Positions 52,555-61,528 of a DNA stretch of 64,000 nucleotides are shown here, in pieces. The position numbers and the translations under genes were made by a program. Where the stretch lies: NCBI GenBank assembly GCA_002381645.1, contig DFXE01000001.1, positions 63,479-127,478 of the forward strand, read 5' to 3'. How positions within the stretch are numbered: position 1 is the first letter of the stretch; the number at the start of each line of letters is the position of its first letter. Origin of the DNA: Bacteroidales bacterium UBA4116 (GTDB taxonomy: Bacteria; Bacteroidota; Bacteroidia; Bacteroidales; Tannerellaceae). The notes under the pieces are model-generated. The model was not told the DNA's origin. It saw only the letters and a program-made list of their open reading frames with translations, and made no database searches.

Positions 52555-53295
52555 TTAATTTGTCAGCACCTGAGGATACAATTCGTCGCGTACCCATGTG
52601 AATTCCGGCTCAATACGAAGTATTTTTTTATACAATTCTACAGCAAGATCCGTTTGCTTTTGTGATTCATACAGTTGGGCAAGGTTGGTAAGTGAATTCA
52701 AGTAAAACCAGTTTTTCTCTGTTTCATTCTTATCTTCCATACGTTTGATAGCCTGTTGATAAAGTAACAATGCTTCTTTTTTATCACCTCCAAACAGTGC
52801 CGGGGCATAATAAAGCATATTTGCCATATCTGTAATAACTTGGGCATTTTCAGGATCAAGACTATATGCTTTTTTAATGTATCTCATACTTTCAGGTCCT
52901 AAAGTCACTGATCTCAACTTATTGAGACCCATTTTAAAACCCAGGAATGATCCCTTGTATGCAAGCACGGTGGGTTGATCGGGCGATTGTTTAAGAATTG
53001 CTGTTATTAAAGAATCGCCTCTGTTTATATATACTTTTGCTACATTTTTACGGTCAGTCCCCAACAGATAACCAATATATCCGTAATAATAACCGATCAA
53101 TTCCTGCTTTTCTTCATTAGACAACGACGGAGCATGCTCCATTTCGTGAAGTACGTTTAACCATTTATCTATATCTCCTTCAATATAAGCCTGATAAATT
53201 CGGTTTGATCGCGGTTCCTTTGCACATATTAACTGCACAAGCCCAAACATGCAAATAACTATTGTCAATATTTGTAAACATTTCTTCCTTTCCAT
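52555..53295 (-). CDS. Exported TPR-repeat protein at the end of the carotenoid operon
   Basis: A 246-residue protein with an N-terminal signal (MERKKCLQILTIVICMFGL) followed by tetratricopeptide helices (about 75-240, for example MRYIKKAYSLDPENAQVITD and AVELYKKILRIEPEF). I placed the start at M58 of the long frame since the upstream residues lie in the glycosyltransferase gene. It overlaps that gene by 31 bp and is the last of the operon. A role in pigment transfer or assembly is conceivable but not shown. Confidence 0.72.
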   Translation of the reverse strand: MERKKCLQILTIVICMFGLVQLICAKEPRSNRIYQAYIEGDIDKWLNVLHEMEHAPSLSNEEKQELIGYYYGYIGYLLGTDRKNVAKVYINRGDSLITAILKQSPDQPTVLAYKGSFLGFKMGLNKLRSVTLGPESMRYIKKAYSLDPENAQVITDMANMLYYAPALFGGDKKEALLLYQQAIKRMEDKNETEKNWFYLNSLTNLAQLYESQKQTDLAVELYKKILRIEPEFTWVRDELYPQVLTN

Positions 53296-54365
53296 ATTAT
53301 ATATTTTTGTTGATAAGATAAAAGCGCTTTTATGATAATTACAAGGAAAACCCCCTGCTGAGGAATTTGTAACATAATATTCCATAAAGAAGATTGGCGA
53401 CTTGATAAAGAAGTAAAGAAACGAATAAGTACAATAAGGAACATATACATAATACCCCATATACATCCATCCTCAATAAATATCCAAAACGGGCCAATGG
53501 TTGTCACCAAAGCGAAAAAAATAGTTAACAACCGGCTTCCCCCGAAAAAATGAAATACATTTTTCGAAAAACCGTTTATCGCTTCTTCCAACGTATCATA
53601 CATACTGCACCGGATATCATCTTCTCCCAGTAAGGTGGCTCTTTTTAGTCTTCGTTTTTTAAACTCTTTTAATATAGCTATATCCTCCACCTGATTGGTT
53701 CTACAAATATTGTGGGGCAGAACATCCCGGTAGGTTTGTGCATCGAAGAACATAAATTGACCGTTAGCTGCAGAAAAAGCACCCATGTTTGTGAACCGGA
53801 CCAACGGCAGTGGGAGCAAACTTAACAGTATCCAGTTCATCAACGGAACGGAAAGACGGCCGCCAATAGAAGCCATGATTTGTTTTGGAAAAATAGAAAG
53901 TAATTTCAAATCATGCTTGTACATATAATATATCGTTTTTTCAAGCAAACCGTCATTCACTCTTACATCGGCATCCAAAAAAAGCAGCTTTTCACCTTTA
54001 GCAGCAAGTGCCAATTGATGGCAGGCATAGTTTTTACCAAGCCATCCTTTTTCCGGGCCTGTACCCTTTATCAACTGAAGGTTGATGGAACGCTGCATAA
54101 ATTGTTCAATTATATCGGCAGTTTTATCAGTGGACTGGTCATCGTACACGATAATTTCCATTTTTGGATAGGTAAACAACAACAAGTCGTTCAATATATT
54201 CTGTATATTAAATTCTTCATTACGCGCCGGGATAAGTACGGATACCAATGGAGTCTCGGACAGATAATCAACCTGAGGTAAATATTGCCTGAATAACCAG
54301 TTTATAAAGCTGATCGCCAGCCTAACCCATGCAAATACCCATATAAAATATCCAAAAGACATCAT
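53265..54365 (-). CDS. Family 2 glycosyltransferase, probable carotenoid glycosyltransferase (CruC/CrtQ-like)
   Basis: A 366-residue membrane-bound GT2. N-terminal helix about 4-22, GT-A domain with SVLIPARNEEFNIQNIL, DDQSTDKT and the DxD-type motif LLFLDADVRV (about 126-135), catalytic region QVEDIAILKEFK, and C-terminal helices (about 280-350). This matches CrtQ/CruC enzymes that attach a sugar to hydroxylated carotenoids. Its start overlaps the acyltransferase end by 4 bp. An alternative start is M2. Sugar donor is not predictable. Confidence 0.85.
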   Translation of the reverse strand: MMSFGYFIWVFAWVRLAISFINWLFRQYLPQVDYLSETPLVSVLIPARNEEFNIQNILNDLLLFTYPKMEIIVYDDQSTDKTADIIEQFMQRSINLQLIKGTGPEKGWLGKNYACHQLALAAKGEKLLFLDADVRVNDGLLEKTIYYMYKHDLKLLSIFPKQIMASIGGRLSVPLMNWILLSLLPLPLVRFTNMGAFSAANGQFMFFDAQTYRDVLPHNICRTNQVEDIAILKEFKKRRLKRATLLGEDDIRCSMYDTLEEAINGFSKNVFHFFGGSRLLTIFFALVTTIGPFWIFIEDGCIWGIMYMFLIVLIRFFTSLSSRQSSLWNIMLQIPQQGVFLVIIIKALLSYQQKYIIWKGRNVYKY

Positions 54366-54982
54366 CCCGGTATTTGCTGGAGTTTACATGTTTCGGCAAA
54401 TCCATTAAAAGCCTCTTCAATACTTATCGCTGGGTTTTCCATATAATCAAACGAGCGGGTATATATTGTCATCGAAGGATATTTATTTGAGTAATAATCT
54501 ATGAGATTTATATTAAAAATAAGCTGAATGTTATTCTCAAGGTGTTTTAAAATATATTCTATTCCGCTACCGAAACGAAAATCAGGGGTATAAAGGGATT
54601 GGAGTTCTCCTTGTGGGAAAATCAATACCATATTCCGTTTATCGCGCAGTAATTCCACTGTATACCGAAGGCTTTCCACCATTTCGCGGGATTGCCTGTT
54701 AATGGAAAAGACGCCGCATTGATTCAGGATCATAAACTCCCTTAACCGTTCTTCCAGCATCATTACATGCAGTTTCCGCCCGAATATATGCCGGTTCAAC
54801 CGGTATTGTATAAAGCCGTCCCACCAACAAAAATGGTTTGCTACCAACAAGATGGGAAGCCCGTTATCTTTTGCTGTGTTGTGAATATATATCGGGTTAA
54901 AAGCTTTCTCCAGTCTATATTCTGCATATAATCGTGCCACCCAATCTCCGATGTACGTATGTCTTGCTTTTATCATACTCAT
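54362..54982 (-). CDS. PlsC-type acyltransferase, probable carotenoid glycoside acyltransferase
   Basis: A 206-residue acyltransferase. HX4D motif H-F-C-W-W-D in VANHFCWWDG (about 51-57), the binding motif FPQGE (about 125-129) and a membrane-facing start. Similar to 1-acyl-glycerol-phosphate acyltransferases but short and embedded in a carotenoid operon, which points to acylation of the pigment sugar (as CruD does for chlorobactene glucoside). Overlaps its neighbours by 4 bp at both ends. Confidence 0.82.
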   Translation of the reverse strand: MSMIKARHTYIGDWVARLYAEYRLEKAFNPIYIHNTAKDNGLPILLVANHFCWWDGFIQYRLNRHIFGRKLHVMMLEERLREFMILNQCGVFSINRQSREMVESLRYTVELLRDKRNMVLIFPQGELQSLYTPDFRFGSGIEYILKHLENNIQLIFNINLIDYYSNKYPSMTIYTRSFDYMENPAISIEEAFNGFAETCKLQQIPG

Positions 54983-55656
54983 ATGATTAAAGAGATCAGA
55001 CCGATCAATATAAAAAAAACAATCTGTGATGCAAATAATGTCCTTGCCGGACGATTTTCTGTGTCGATATTAAAGACGGCAAATAAGGTATGATAAACAA
55101 AAGCTGTTAAAAACCAGGCAAGGAAATTGCTTACCGACGGATATCCATCATTGAAATGCCACATCTGCATAGAAGGGGCCACCCATTCCATTATCAGGTC
55201 GTAGATGATCATCAAAACCGAACCCCCTATTATTATTAGTACGGGTTGCCTTATATAGCGGGCCGTTATATCATGCGAAGAATATACCAGAAATAACCAG
55301 TTCAGCCCTATGATAAGCGGAGTTCCGTTTATCTGCAATCCCAGCGCGCGGTCGTAAATATACGGTCCGAAAATCATCCCGGTGTTTACCCCTGCCATTT
55401 CAAGGAAAAAGGAAGAAAAATAGATAAAGGCAAATAATCCGACTGTTTTTATATCCCATTCCCGGTGATATGAAAAAACCGCGCCTATGACAAGCAGCAG
55501 CGAAAGCGGAATAAGGAAAATAAAAAGGTCACGTGTAAAAGGAAATATAAATAACGCCAAACCTACACCGTAAAACCATGTAAACGTCCAGGGTAATTCA
55601 TCGTACGAGAATGTTTTACGAAACCATTCATTCATAACGGATGCGAATTTCTTCAT
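54979..55656 (-). CDS. cruF: CruF-type carotenoid 1',2'-hydratase (DUF422)
   Basis: A 225-residue membrane protein with about seven helices. The DUF422 carotenoid family hallmark residues include NTGMIFGPYIYDRALGL, GTPLIIGLNW and DLIMEWVAPSMQMWHF. Members add water across a terminal double bond, giving a tertiary alcohol at C-1, needed before glycosylation. In archaea and Deinococcus related enzymes make bacterioruberin or deinoxanthin. Overlap with the CrtD-type gene is 29 bp, and with the acyltransferase gene 4 bp. Confidence 0.87.
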   Translation of the reverse strand: MKKFASVMNEWFRKTFSYDELPWTFTWFYGVGLALFIFPFTRDLFIFLIPLSLLLVIGAVFSYHREWDIKTVGLFAFIYFSSFFLEMAGVNTGMIFGPYIYDRALGLQINGTPLIIGLNWLFLVYSSHDITARYIRQPVLIIIGGSVLMIIYDLIMEWVAPSMQMWHFNDGYPSVSNFLAWFLTAFVYHTLFAVFNIDTENRPARTLFASQIVFFILIGLISLII

Positions 55657-57097
55657 CTACGATCTTGGCACTGGCCAGGCAAAGCGGAATGCCACCTCCC
55701 GGATGTGCGCTTCCTCCCACAAAGTAAAGATTCTTATATTTATTAAGAAAATTCGGATGTCGCAAAAAAGCGGAAAACATGGAATTAGACGATGTGCCGT
55801 ATAACGCTCCATTTACACTTCCCGTGTCACGCTCGATGGTAACTGGCGATCCTATCCTTTCCGTAACTATATGCTTTTCAATATCAATGCCTAATGTACG
55901 GTTTATTTTACTGATAATATGACGCCGCGTTTCCGCAACCAAGGCTTCCCAATCCTGTCCACTGTCGGAGGGGGCATTCACCATTACAAACCAGTTTTCT
56001 TTTCCCTTCGGGGCATCCTCTTTCACTATTTTTGAACTGATAAAGATATATACCGTCGGGTCGTCTATAATGGTACGCTCCCGGAAAAGTTTCCTGAATT
56101 CATCTTTATATCGTGCGGAGAACAGGATATTATGAAGTTGCAATTGCGGAAAGGTTTTGTTTATTCCCCAGTAAAAAATGAGTGCAGAAGAAGAAGGTTC
56201 CGCTTTTTCCAATCTTTTTCGATGGGGGTGGCCTGCCAGTAAATTACGTGTTATCTGTTTGACATCAATAGCCGATACAAGCAAATCAAAATAATGTTTG
56301 CTATCCAATGTCCGTATCCCTTTCACCGTTTTCCCTTCCGATAGCAATTTATGGACGCGGGTATTGAAGTGAAAAAGAACTCCTTGTTTTACTGCCAGTT
56401 TATACAATGAATTGATTATAGCATACATTCCTTTCCGTGGGAAGTAAGCGCCGATATTATTTTCGAGGTGGGCTATCATATTTAACGTTGCAGGAGCACG
56501 GTACGGATTGGAACCGTTATATGTAGCATACCGGTCGAAAAGCTGTACCAGCCGTTTATCTTTGAAATCCCCGTTATTAGCACCGTGCATTGTCCGGAAA
56601 AAGTTGAGCTTATGCAAACGGAAAGCCATTTCCTTGTATGGCGGCGTATTGAAATTGGATAACTTATGAAAAGCGGTAAACACGAAAACCGGAGCGCTGA
56701 TCTCGTAAACCTCTTTCGATTTAGAAAGCCTTTTAAAAAGAGCCTCCGGCTTTTCTTTGGTTTTTTGTACCACTTCTTCCTCCAGCTTTTCCTTATCATG
56801 ATGGAAGTCGAATACCAAGCCATCAGGAAAAAAGTAACGGCAGTTGATATCCAGTCGTTCGGCCGACACTTCATCTTTCATTTCCTCACCACATATCGAG
56901 AATAATTCTTCCACCAATGTTGGGAGCGTAAATAAAGACGGGCCGGTGTCGAAACGGAATCCATCGGCATAAATTTCAGAAAGCTTTCCTCCGGGCCTGC
57001 TGTTTTTTTCAAATACAGTTACTTCATGACCTCTTGTAGCCAGTCGTATAGCCGTCGCCAATCCGCCAATACCACTTCCGATTACAGCTGTTTTCAT
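55628..57097 (-). CDS. crtD: CrtD-type carotenoid 3,4-desaturase
   Basis: A 489-residue FAD-dependent desaturase of the phytoene desaturase superfamily. FAD motif VIGSGIGGLATAIRLATRG followed by FEKNSRPGG, FDTGPSLFTLPTLV, and the C-terminal YFVGGSAHPGGGIPLCLASAK. It is the second such enzyme in the operon; the other is CrtI. The position beside cruF and before the glycosyltransferase fits CrtD (1-hydroxycarotenoid 3,4-desaturase), extending the double-bond chain after hydration. It overlaps idi by 4 bp. Confidence 0.85.
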   Translation of the reverse strand: MKTAVIGSGIGGLATAIRLATRGHEVTVFEKNSRPGGKLSEIYADGFRFDTGPSLFTLPTLVEELFSICGEEMKDEVSAERLDINCRYFFPDGLVFDFHHDKEKLEEEVVQKTKEKPEALFKRLSKSKEVYEISAPVFVFTAFHKLSNFNTPPYKEMAFRLHKLNFFRTMHGANNGDFKDKRLVQLFDRYATYNGSNPYRAPATLNMIAHLENNIGAYFPRKGMYAIINSLYKLAVKQGVLFHFNTRVHKLLSEGKTVKGIRTLDSKHYFDLLVSAIDVKQITRNLLAGHPHRKRLEKAEPSSSALIFYWGINKTFPQLQLHNILFSARYKDEFRKLFRERTIIDDPTVYIFISSKIVKEDAPKGKENWFVMVNAPSDSGQDWEALVAETRRHIISKINRTLGIDIEKHIVTERIGSPVTIERDTGSVNGALYGTSSNSMFSAFLRHPNFLNKYKNLYFVGGSAHPGGGIPLCLASAKIVDEEIRIRYE

Positions 57098-57624
57098 AAA
57101 GCAGTATCTTTTATACCTGAAACTTCTTCAAACAAACGCTCAAAAATAATGCGGAACCATATGGTATATTTTTCAGGCATATAGTGCATATCCATACGGA
57201 TCGTATCCATATCCGCATACCTATAATCCGCAACTTCCTCCAAATTTATAACAGGAAATTCATCTGAACGGCCTATAAATACATGATCCAGTTCATGCTC
57301 GGTTAATCCGTTTTCAAAAAGGGCTTTGTAATGGAATTTAAATAGATATTCCAACTCCGTATCCATACCCATTTCTTCCTGTAAACGTCTGTGTGCTGCC
57401 TGTTCCGTTTCCTCACCGGGATAAGGATGACTGCAGGTAGTATTGGTCCAGAGTCCTCCGGAATGATACTTATCATGTGCACGCTGTTGTAACAGGAGTT
57501 CACCGGATTCATTAAATAAAAATACTGAAAATGCCCGGTGAAGCAATCCTTTAGTGTGTGCTTCGATCTTTTCCATCGTACCGGTAATCTGATCGTTTTC
57601 GTCGACAAGAATAACCATAATCAA
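57094..57624 (-). CDS. idi: Isopentenyl-diphosphate delta-isomerase, type I
   Basis: A 176-residue Nudix-fold isomerase converting IPP to DMAPP for isoprenoid synthesis. Catalytic C64 in NTTCSHPYPGE and E109/E111 in LTEHELDHVF match the type I enzyme; the Nudix-like region begins LHRAFSVFLFNESGELLLQQ. It lies between crtD and crtB with 4-bp overlaps on each side, so it raises DMAPP supply for pigment. Alternative start M3. Confidence 0.93.
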   Translation of the reverse strand: MIMVILVDENDQITGTMEKIEAHTKGLLHRAFSVFLFNESGELLLQQRAHDKYHSGGLWTNTTCSHPYPGEETEQAAHRRLQEEMGMDTELEYLFKFHYKALFENGLTEHELDHVFIGRSDEFPVINLEEVADYRYADMDTIRMDMHYMPEKYTIWFRIIFERLFEEVSGIKDTAL

Positions 57625-58451
57625 TAAAATTTAGCATATAAATAAGCCTGACCGAGCAGAAACATTTTGGCGGCATTGGATATCCTGATCCGTTCTTCCA
57701 TTAGTTTTTCAGCGCGGGTACGGCTTATTTGTTTTGTTAACGACTTATAGTAAAGATAAGCTGTGTAAACTCCCAATCTGGCACATTCGGGCAATTCCTT
57801 TATTCCCTGAAGCGCCACCTGGTAATCTTCATGGATATCGTCAAGAATTATTTTTTTGGAGTCTTCGTCTAAAGGGCGATGCTTCAACACGGGAAAATAC
57901 ACCCGATGCAGATTATTGGTATCGTGCCGTATGTCACGCAGGAAATTAATTTTCTGAAAAGCCGAACCTAACCGCATCGCAAATGGCTTTAAACGCTCAT
58001 AATCGTCGTTATTTCCCCTGACAAATACTTTCAGGCACATTAAACCGACCACATCAGCCGAACCGTAAATGTATTGCCGAATCTCTTCTTCACCAAATTC
58101 AGACATGTATAGATCGCATTTCATACTATTCATAAAAGATTGTACTAAATCATCCGGTATCTGGTACTTGCGTACAGTCAGCTGAAATGCATTGATTACC
58201 GGATTCATACTTATACCGCGTTCAAGGGAACGATAATATTCTTCTTCGAACTCCAGAAGCAACTCCTCCCTGTCGTATTGGTGAAACGTATCGACTATTT
58301 CATCGGCAAAACGCACAAAGCCGTATATACCATATATCCCGTCACGTATGGAGGCGTCGATGCATTTAACACCTATGGAGAACGAGGTGCTGTATGCTTC
58401 GGTTATAAGCCGGCTGCTTCTGAAACTAATGTTGCGAAACAATCTGTCCAT
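57621..58451 (-). CDS. crtB: Phytoene synthase
   Basis: A 276-residue trans-isoprenyl head-to-head synthase that makes phytoene from two GGPP. Two Mg-binding Asp motifs are D50xxxD54 (RFADEIVD) and D173xxxD177 (LRDIRHDTNNL). Other conserved signs are YIYGSADVVGLMCL and FGSAFQKINFL. Length 276 is normal for bacteria. Squalene synthase is excluded by the crtI neighbour, whose end overlaps by 26 bp. No GGPP synthase gene is in this window. Confidence 0.94.
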   Translation of the reverse strand: MDRLFRNISFRSSRLITEAYSTSFSIGVKCIDASIRDGIYGIYGFVRFADEIVDTFHQYDREELLLEFEEEYYRSLERGISMNPVINAFQLTVRKYQIPDDLVQSFMNSMKCDLYMSEFGEEEIRQYIYGSADVVGLMCLKVFVRGNNDDYERLKPFAMRLGSAFQKINFLRDIRHDTNNLHRVYFPVLKHRPLDEDSKKIILDDIHEDYQVALQGIKELPECARLGVYTAYLYYKSLTKQISRTRAEKLMEERIRISNAAKMFLLGQAYLYAKFY

Positions 58452-59922
58452 CTTTTTGGGTTTTCGTTAAGTAAGACATTGCTAATCCGGCGGCTATTTT
58501 ACCGGAAATAATGGCAGGAGGGACTCCCGGGCCGGGAACCGTCAGTTGTCCGGCATAAAAAAGATTCCTGATTTTACGGTTCTCCACTTTGGGTTTCAGG
58601 AAAGCCGTTTGAAGCAGGATATTAGATAATCCGTAAGCATTTCCTTTATAAGCATTATAATCGTGGGTAAAATTACTTACGGCATAGGATTCACTGAAAA
58701 GGATATGCCGGCGTATCTTACGGGAGGTAAGTTTTTCCATACGGCCGATAATCTGGTTGAAATAACGTTCGCGGATTTCCGGCGTGTCTTTTATGCCAGA
58801 TGCTACCGGTATAAGGAATACACCTGCCTCTTTTCCTGCAGGAGCCATCAGGTGATCTGTTTTGGAAGGGAAACTGGCATAAAACAACGGCTCTTCCGGC
58901 CAACCCGGTAAGTCGTATATTTTTTCCGCATGACGATTAAAATCCGTATCAAAGAATAAAGTGTGGTGGGAGATGTTATCCAGTTTTTTATCAAATGCCA
59001 TATAATAAAGCAGTGCAGAAGGAGCCATTACCCTCTTTTCCCAGTAACGCTCGGAATAATTCCGAACGTCATTAGTAAGCAATGATTCCGTATGATGATA
59101 GTCTGCTCCGGATATGATTGCATCGGCCGGTATATAGTTGCCCTTTGTTTCAATCCCAGAGGCAACCCCATCAAGAACAACAATTTTGTCTACCGGCGAT
59201 TTCTGTTTAATTTGTACACCCATACTGAGAGCCAAGTGCTCCATCCCACGAACCAGCCCATACATTCCTCCTTCTATATGCCAGGTACCCAGCACCATAT
59301 CGGCATAATTCATAAAACAGTAAAAGGCAGGGGTAGCCGAAGGCTTTGCGCCCAGGAATATAACAGGAAACTCTAAAATCTGCCGCAATTTGGGGCTTTG
59401 TATATTTTGTTTTACCTTACGGCTCAGGCTCATAAGAAACTGCATAAACCGCGCGGCGGTAGCCGGCATGATAAGTTCCAAAGGCGATTTACCTGGTTTA
59501 TAAACCACTTTATCAATAGCTACCCTGTAATTGAATTCGGCATCTTTCAGGAATTGCTTCAGGAAACGACTGCTCCCCGGTTCTTCTTTTTCAAAAATCT
59601 CCATGATCCCTTCCAGGTTTCCAGGCATGGAAATCGAATCGTTCTCGCCGAAATAGACCTGGTATCCCGGATCAAGCCGTATCAGTTTATAATAATCATC
59701 AGGTGTTTTTCCGAAATCGGCAAAAAAGGCTTCCATTATATCAGGCATCCAATAGAAAGTCGGACCCATGTCAAATGTGAATCCGTCTTTACGGAATTGC
59801 CGGGCACGTCCGCCGGTTTCACTATTTTTTTCATAAATGGTTACCTCATATCCCTGCTTTGCCATATAGCAAGCTGCTGACAAACCTGAAAACCCTGAAC
59901 CTATGATGATTATGTTCTTCAA
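58426..59922 (-). CDS. crtI: Phytoene desaturase
   Basis: A 498-residue FAD-dependent desaturase that converts phytoene to lycopene. FAD motif IIIGSGFSGLSAACYMAKQG, then YEKNSETGGRARQF, and the C-terminal CrtI signature NLFYAGQLTVPGPGVPPAIISG. It is the first gene of the operon, next to the divergent cupin gene. Its upstream region contains a direct repeat of AACTTAA. Its 3' end overlaps crtB by 26 bp. The number of double bonds introduced cannot be read. Confidence 0.93.
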   Translation of the reverse strand: MKNIIIIGSGFSGLSAACYMAKQGYEVTIYEKNSETGGRARQFRKDGFTFDMGPTFYWMPDIMEAFFADFGKTPDDYYKLIRLDPGYQVYFGENDSISMPGNLEGIMEIFEKEEPGSSRFLKQFLKDAEFNYRVAIDKVVYKPGKSPLELIMPATAARFMQFLMSLSRKVKQNIQSPKLRQILEFPVIFLGAKPSATPAFYCFMNYADMVLGTWHIEGGMYGLVRGMEHLALSMGVQIKQKSPVDKIVVLDGVASGIETKGNYIPADAIISGADYHHTESLLTNDVRNYSERYWEKRVMAPSALLYYMAFDKKLDNISHHTLFFDTDFNRHAEKIYDLPGWPEEPLFYASFPSKTDHLMAPAGKEAGVFLIPVASGIKDTPEIRERYFNQIIGRMEKLTSRKIRRHILFSESYAVSNFTHDYNAYKGNAYGLSNILLQTAFLKPKVENRKIRNLFYAGQLTVPGPGVPPAIISGKIAAGLAMSYLTKTQKDGQIVSQH

Positions 59923-59967
59923 ATTGTTTTTATTATTATAGTTGTTTTCTGTCGGAATCGTGATGTT

Positions 59968-59988
59968 AACTTAATTCTAACAACTTAA
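59968..59988. promoter_or_regulatory. Direct repeat upstream of crtI
   Basis: AACTTAA occurs at 59968-59974 and 59982-59988, 14 bp apart, 46-66 bp upstream of the crtI start. No minus-strand TAnnTTTG box was found near, so this could be an activator site. Weak evidence. Confidence 0.3.
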
Positions 59989-60034
59989 CCGTTGCTTTTG
60001 TTCCTATGAAAGTGATCATTGTCTATATTCTCCT

Positions 60035-60042
60035 TATCTTTG
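60035..60042 (+). promoter_or_regulatory. -7 box of the cupin-EamA pair
   Basis: TATCTTTG matches TAnnTTTG, about 42 bp before the cupin start. No well-spaced -33 element was found. Confidence 0.5.
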
Positions 60043-60084
60043 CCCGGCGCATACTATACCATTTACTTCCATTTAAACAGAAAC

Positions 60085-60576
60085 ATGGCAACCATCTTAA
60101 AATCAAGCGAAAGAGAATTTAAAGAAGATCCGGGTAAGATTGATAATTTCAGGATATTCACTGATATTACAAGGGTAAGCAAAGGAATAAAACCTGAAAA
60201 CCTGAACTTTGATGTCCGTCAATTAAATCCGGGAGAATTTTGCGCTGCATACCATTATCACCGATATGCCGAAGAGTTGTTCGTTATCTTCAGCGGTTCA
60301 TCAACACTCCGAACCCCGGACGGATTCCAGCTTGTTAATAGCGGAGATATAATTTTCTTTGAAAAAGGCGAGAAAGGGGCGCACCAGCTTTACAATCATA
60401 CGGACGAACCTTGTATTTATCTGGATATAAGGACCTTTATCGGATATGATGTTTGTGATTATCCCGATTCCAATAAAATATTTCTTGTGCCTTCTTATGA
60501 AATATTCAGGAAGGATAACGAAGTTAATTACTTCGAGGGAGAAGAAAACGTTAAAGATAAATGGACGCAAAAATAA
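60085..60576 (+). CDS. Cupin-domain protein
   Basis: A 163-residue single-cupin protein. Metal ligands of the cupin motif 1 are H57, H59 and E63/E64 (YHYHRYAEELF) and motif 2 H100 (GAHQLYNH). I used the ATG at 60085; the longer frame from 60019 would need TTG. The product could be an oxygenase, isomerase or sensor; the cupin core alone does not tell. Overlaps the following transporter gene by 16 bp. Divergent from crtI. Confidence 0.82.
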   Translation: MATILKSSEREFKEDPGKIDNFRIFTDITRVSKGIKPENLNFDVRQLNPGEFCAAYHYHRYAEELFVIFSGSSTLRTPDGFQLVNSGDIIFFEKGEKGAHQLYNHTDEPCIYLDIRTFIGYDVCDYPDSNKIFLVPSYEIFRKDNEVNYFEGEENVKDKWTQK

Positions 60577-61463
60577 TAAAGGCACATCTGGCTTTGTTTG
60601 TGGCAGGAAGTATGTGGGGGTTGATGTCGCCTGTCGGTAAATCGGCGATGGATGCCGGGATCAGTAGTTTATCGCTGGCATCCATGCGGATGACCGGGGC
60701 GGCTGTTTGTTTTTGGGTTGCTTCCTTATTTGCACCGAAGGAAAAAGTAAGCCGACGCGATCTGCTGCTGTTGCTTTTTGCAGCTTTGCTGAGCATTGTA
60801 TTTAACCAGGGTCTTTTTATATTCGGACTGTCGCTTACATCACCTGTCGACGCTACCATTATTACCACTTCATTACCGATTATTACGATGATACTGGCAG
60901 CTTTATTTCTGAAAGAACCGTTAACGACAATGAAGATCACAGGTGTAGTCATGGGGGCCGTGGGTGCTTTGATGCTCGTGTTAAGTAATCATAGCGCAAC
61001 AAGAGTTGAAGGCAGTATATGGGGCGACCTGATGTGCCTGACCGCTCAAATCAGCTTTGCCTGCTACCTGACTATCTTTAAAGGCTTGATCTCACGCTAC
61101 CATGTGGTCACCTTGATGAAATGGATGTTCCTTTACGCTTCGATATGTTTTATTCCGTTCGCATCCGAAGATTTATCGGATATGGTGTTGCAAACATTTC
61201 CCGTTCACGTTTGGCTGCAGGTTGGTTATGTTATATTATTCGGTACCTTTTTCGCATATATTTTGATACTCGTTGGCCAGAAAACGCTACGTCCTACTAT
61301 CGTAAGTATGTATAATTACGTACAACCTGTTGTGGGAGCGGGTGTTTCCGTACTTATAGGTATGAGTACATTCGGTTGGAAAAAAGCTTTTGCCTCTGCA
61401 TTAATTTTTGCCGGTGTATATGTGGTAACTCAAAGTAAATCGCGCAAACAAACGAAAGAATAA
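60561..61463 (+). CDS. EamA/RhaT-type DMT family permease
   Basis: A 300-residue membrane protein with ten helices in two EamA repeats, the first including GSMWGLMSPVGKSAM, the second GDLMCLTAQISFACYLTIFKGL. C-terminal end VVTQSKSRKQTKE. EamA members export amino acids or metabolites. Its start overlaps the cupin gene by 16 bp, so both are coupled; a cupin-transporter pair might handle one small molecule. Substrate unknown. Confidence 0.88.
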   Translation: MDAKIIKAHLALFVAGSMWGLMSPVGKSAMDAGISSLSLASMRMTGAAVCFWVASLFAPKEKVSRRDLLLLLFAALLSIVFNQGLFIFGLSLTSPVDATIITTSLPIITMILAALFLKEPLTTMKITGVVMGAVGALMLVLSNHSATRVEGSIWGDLMCLTAQISFACYLTIFKGLISRYHVVTLMKWMFLYASICFIPFASEDLSDMVLQTFPVHVWLQVGYVILFGTFFAYILILVGQKTLRPTIVSMYNYVQPVVGAGVSVLIGMSTFGWKKAFASALIFAGVYVVTQSKSRKQTKE

Positions 61464-61528
61464 AAAAACCACTGTACTGCGAATAAGGAAATCGAGTGAT
61501 AAATACCCGGACTACTACGAATAGAGTA

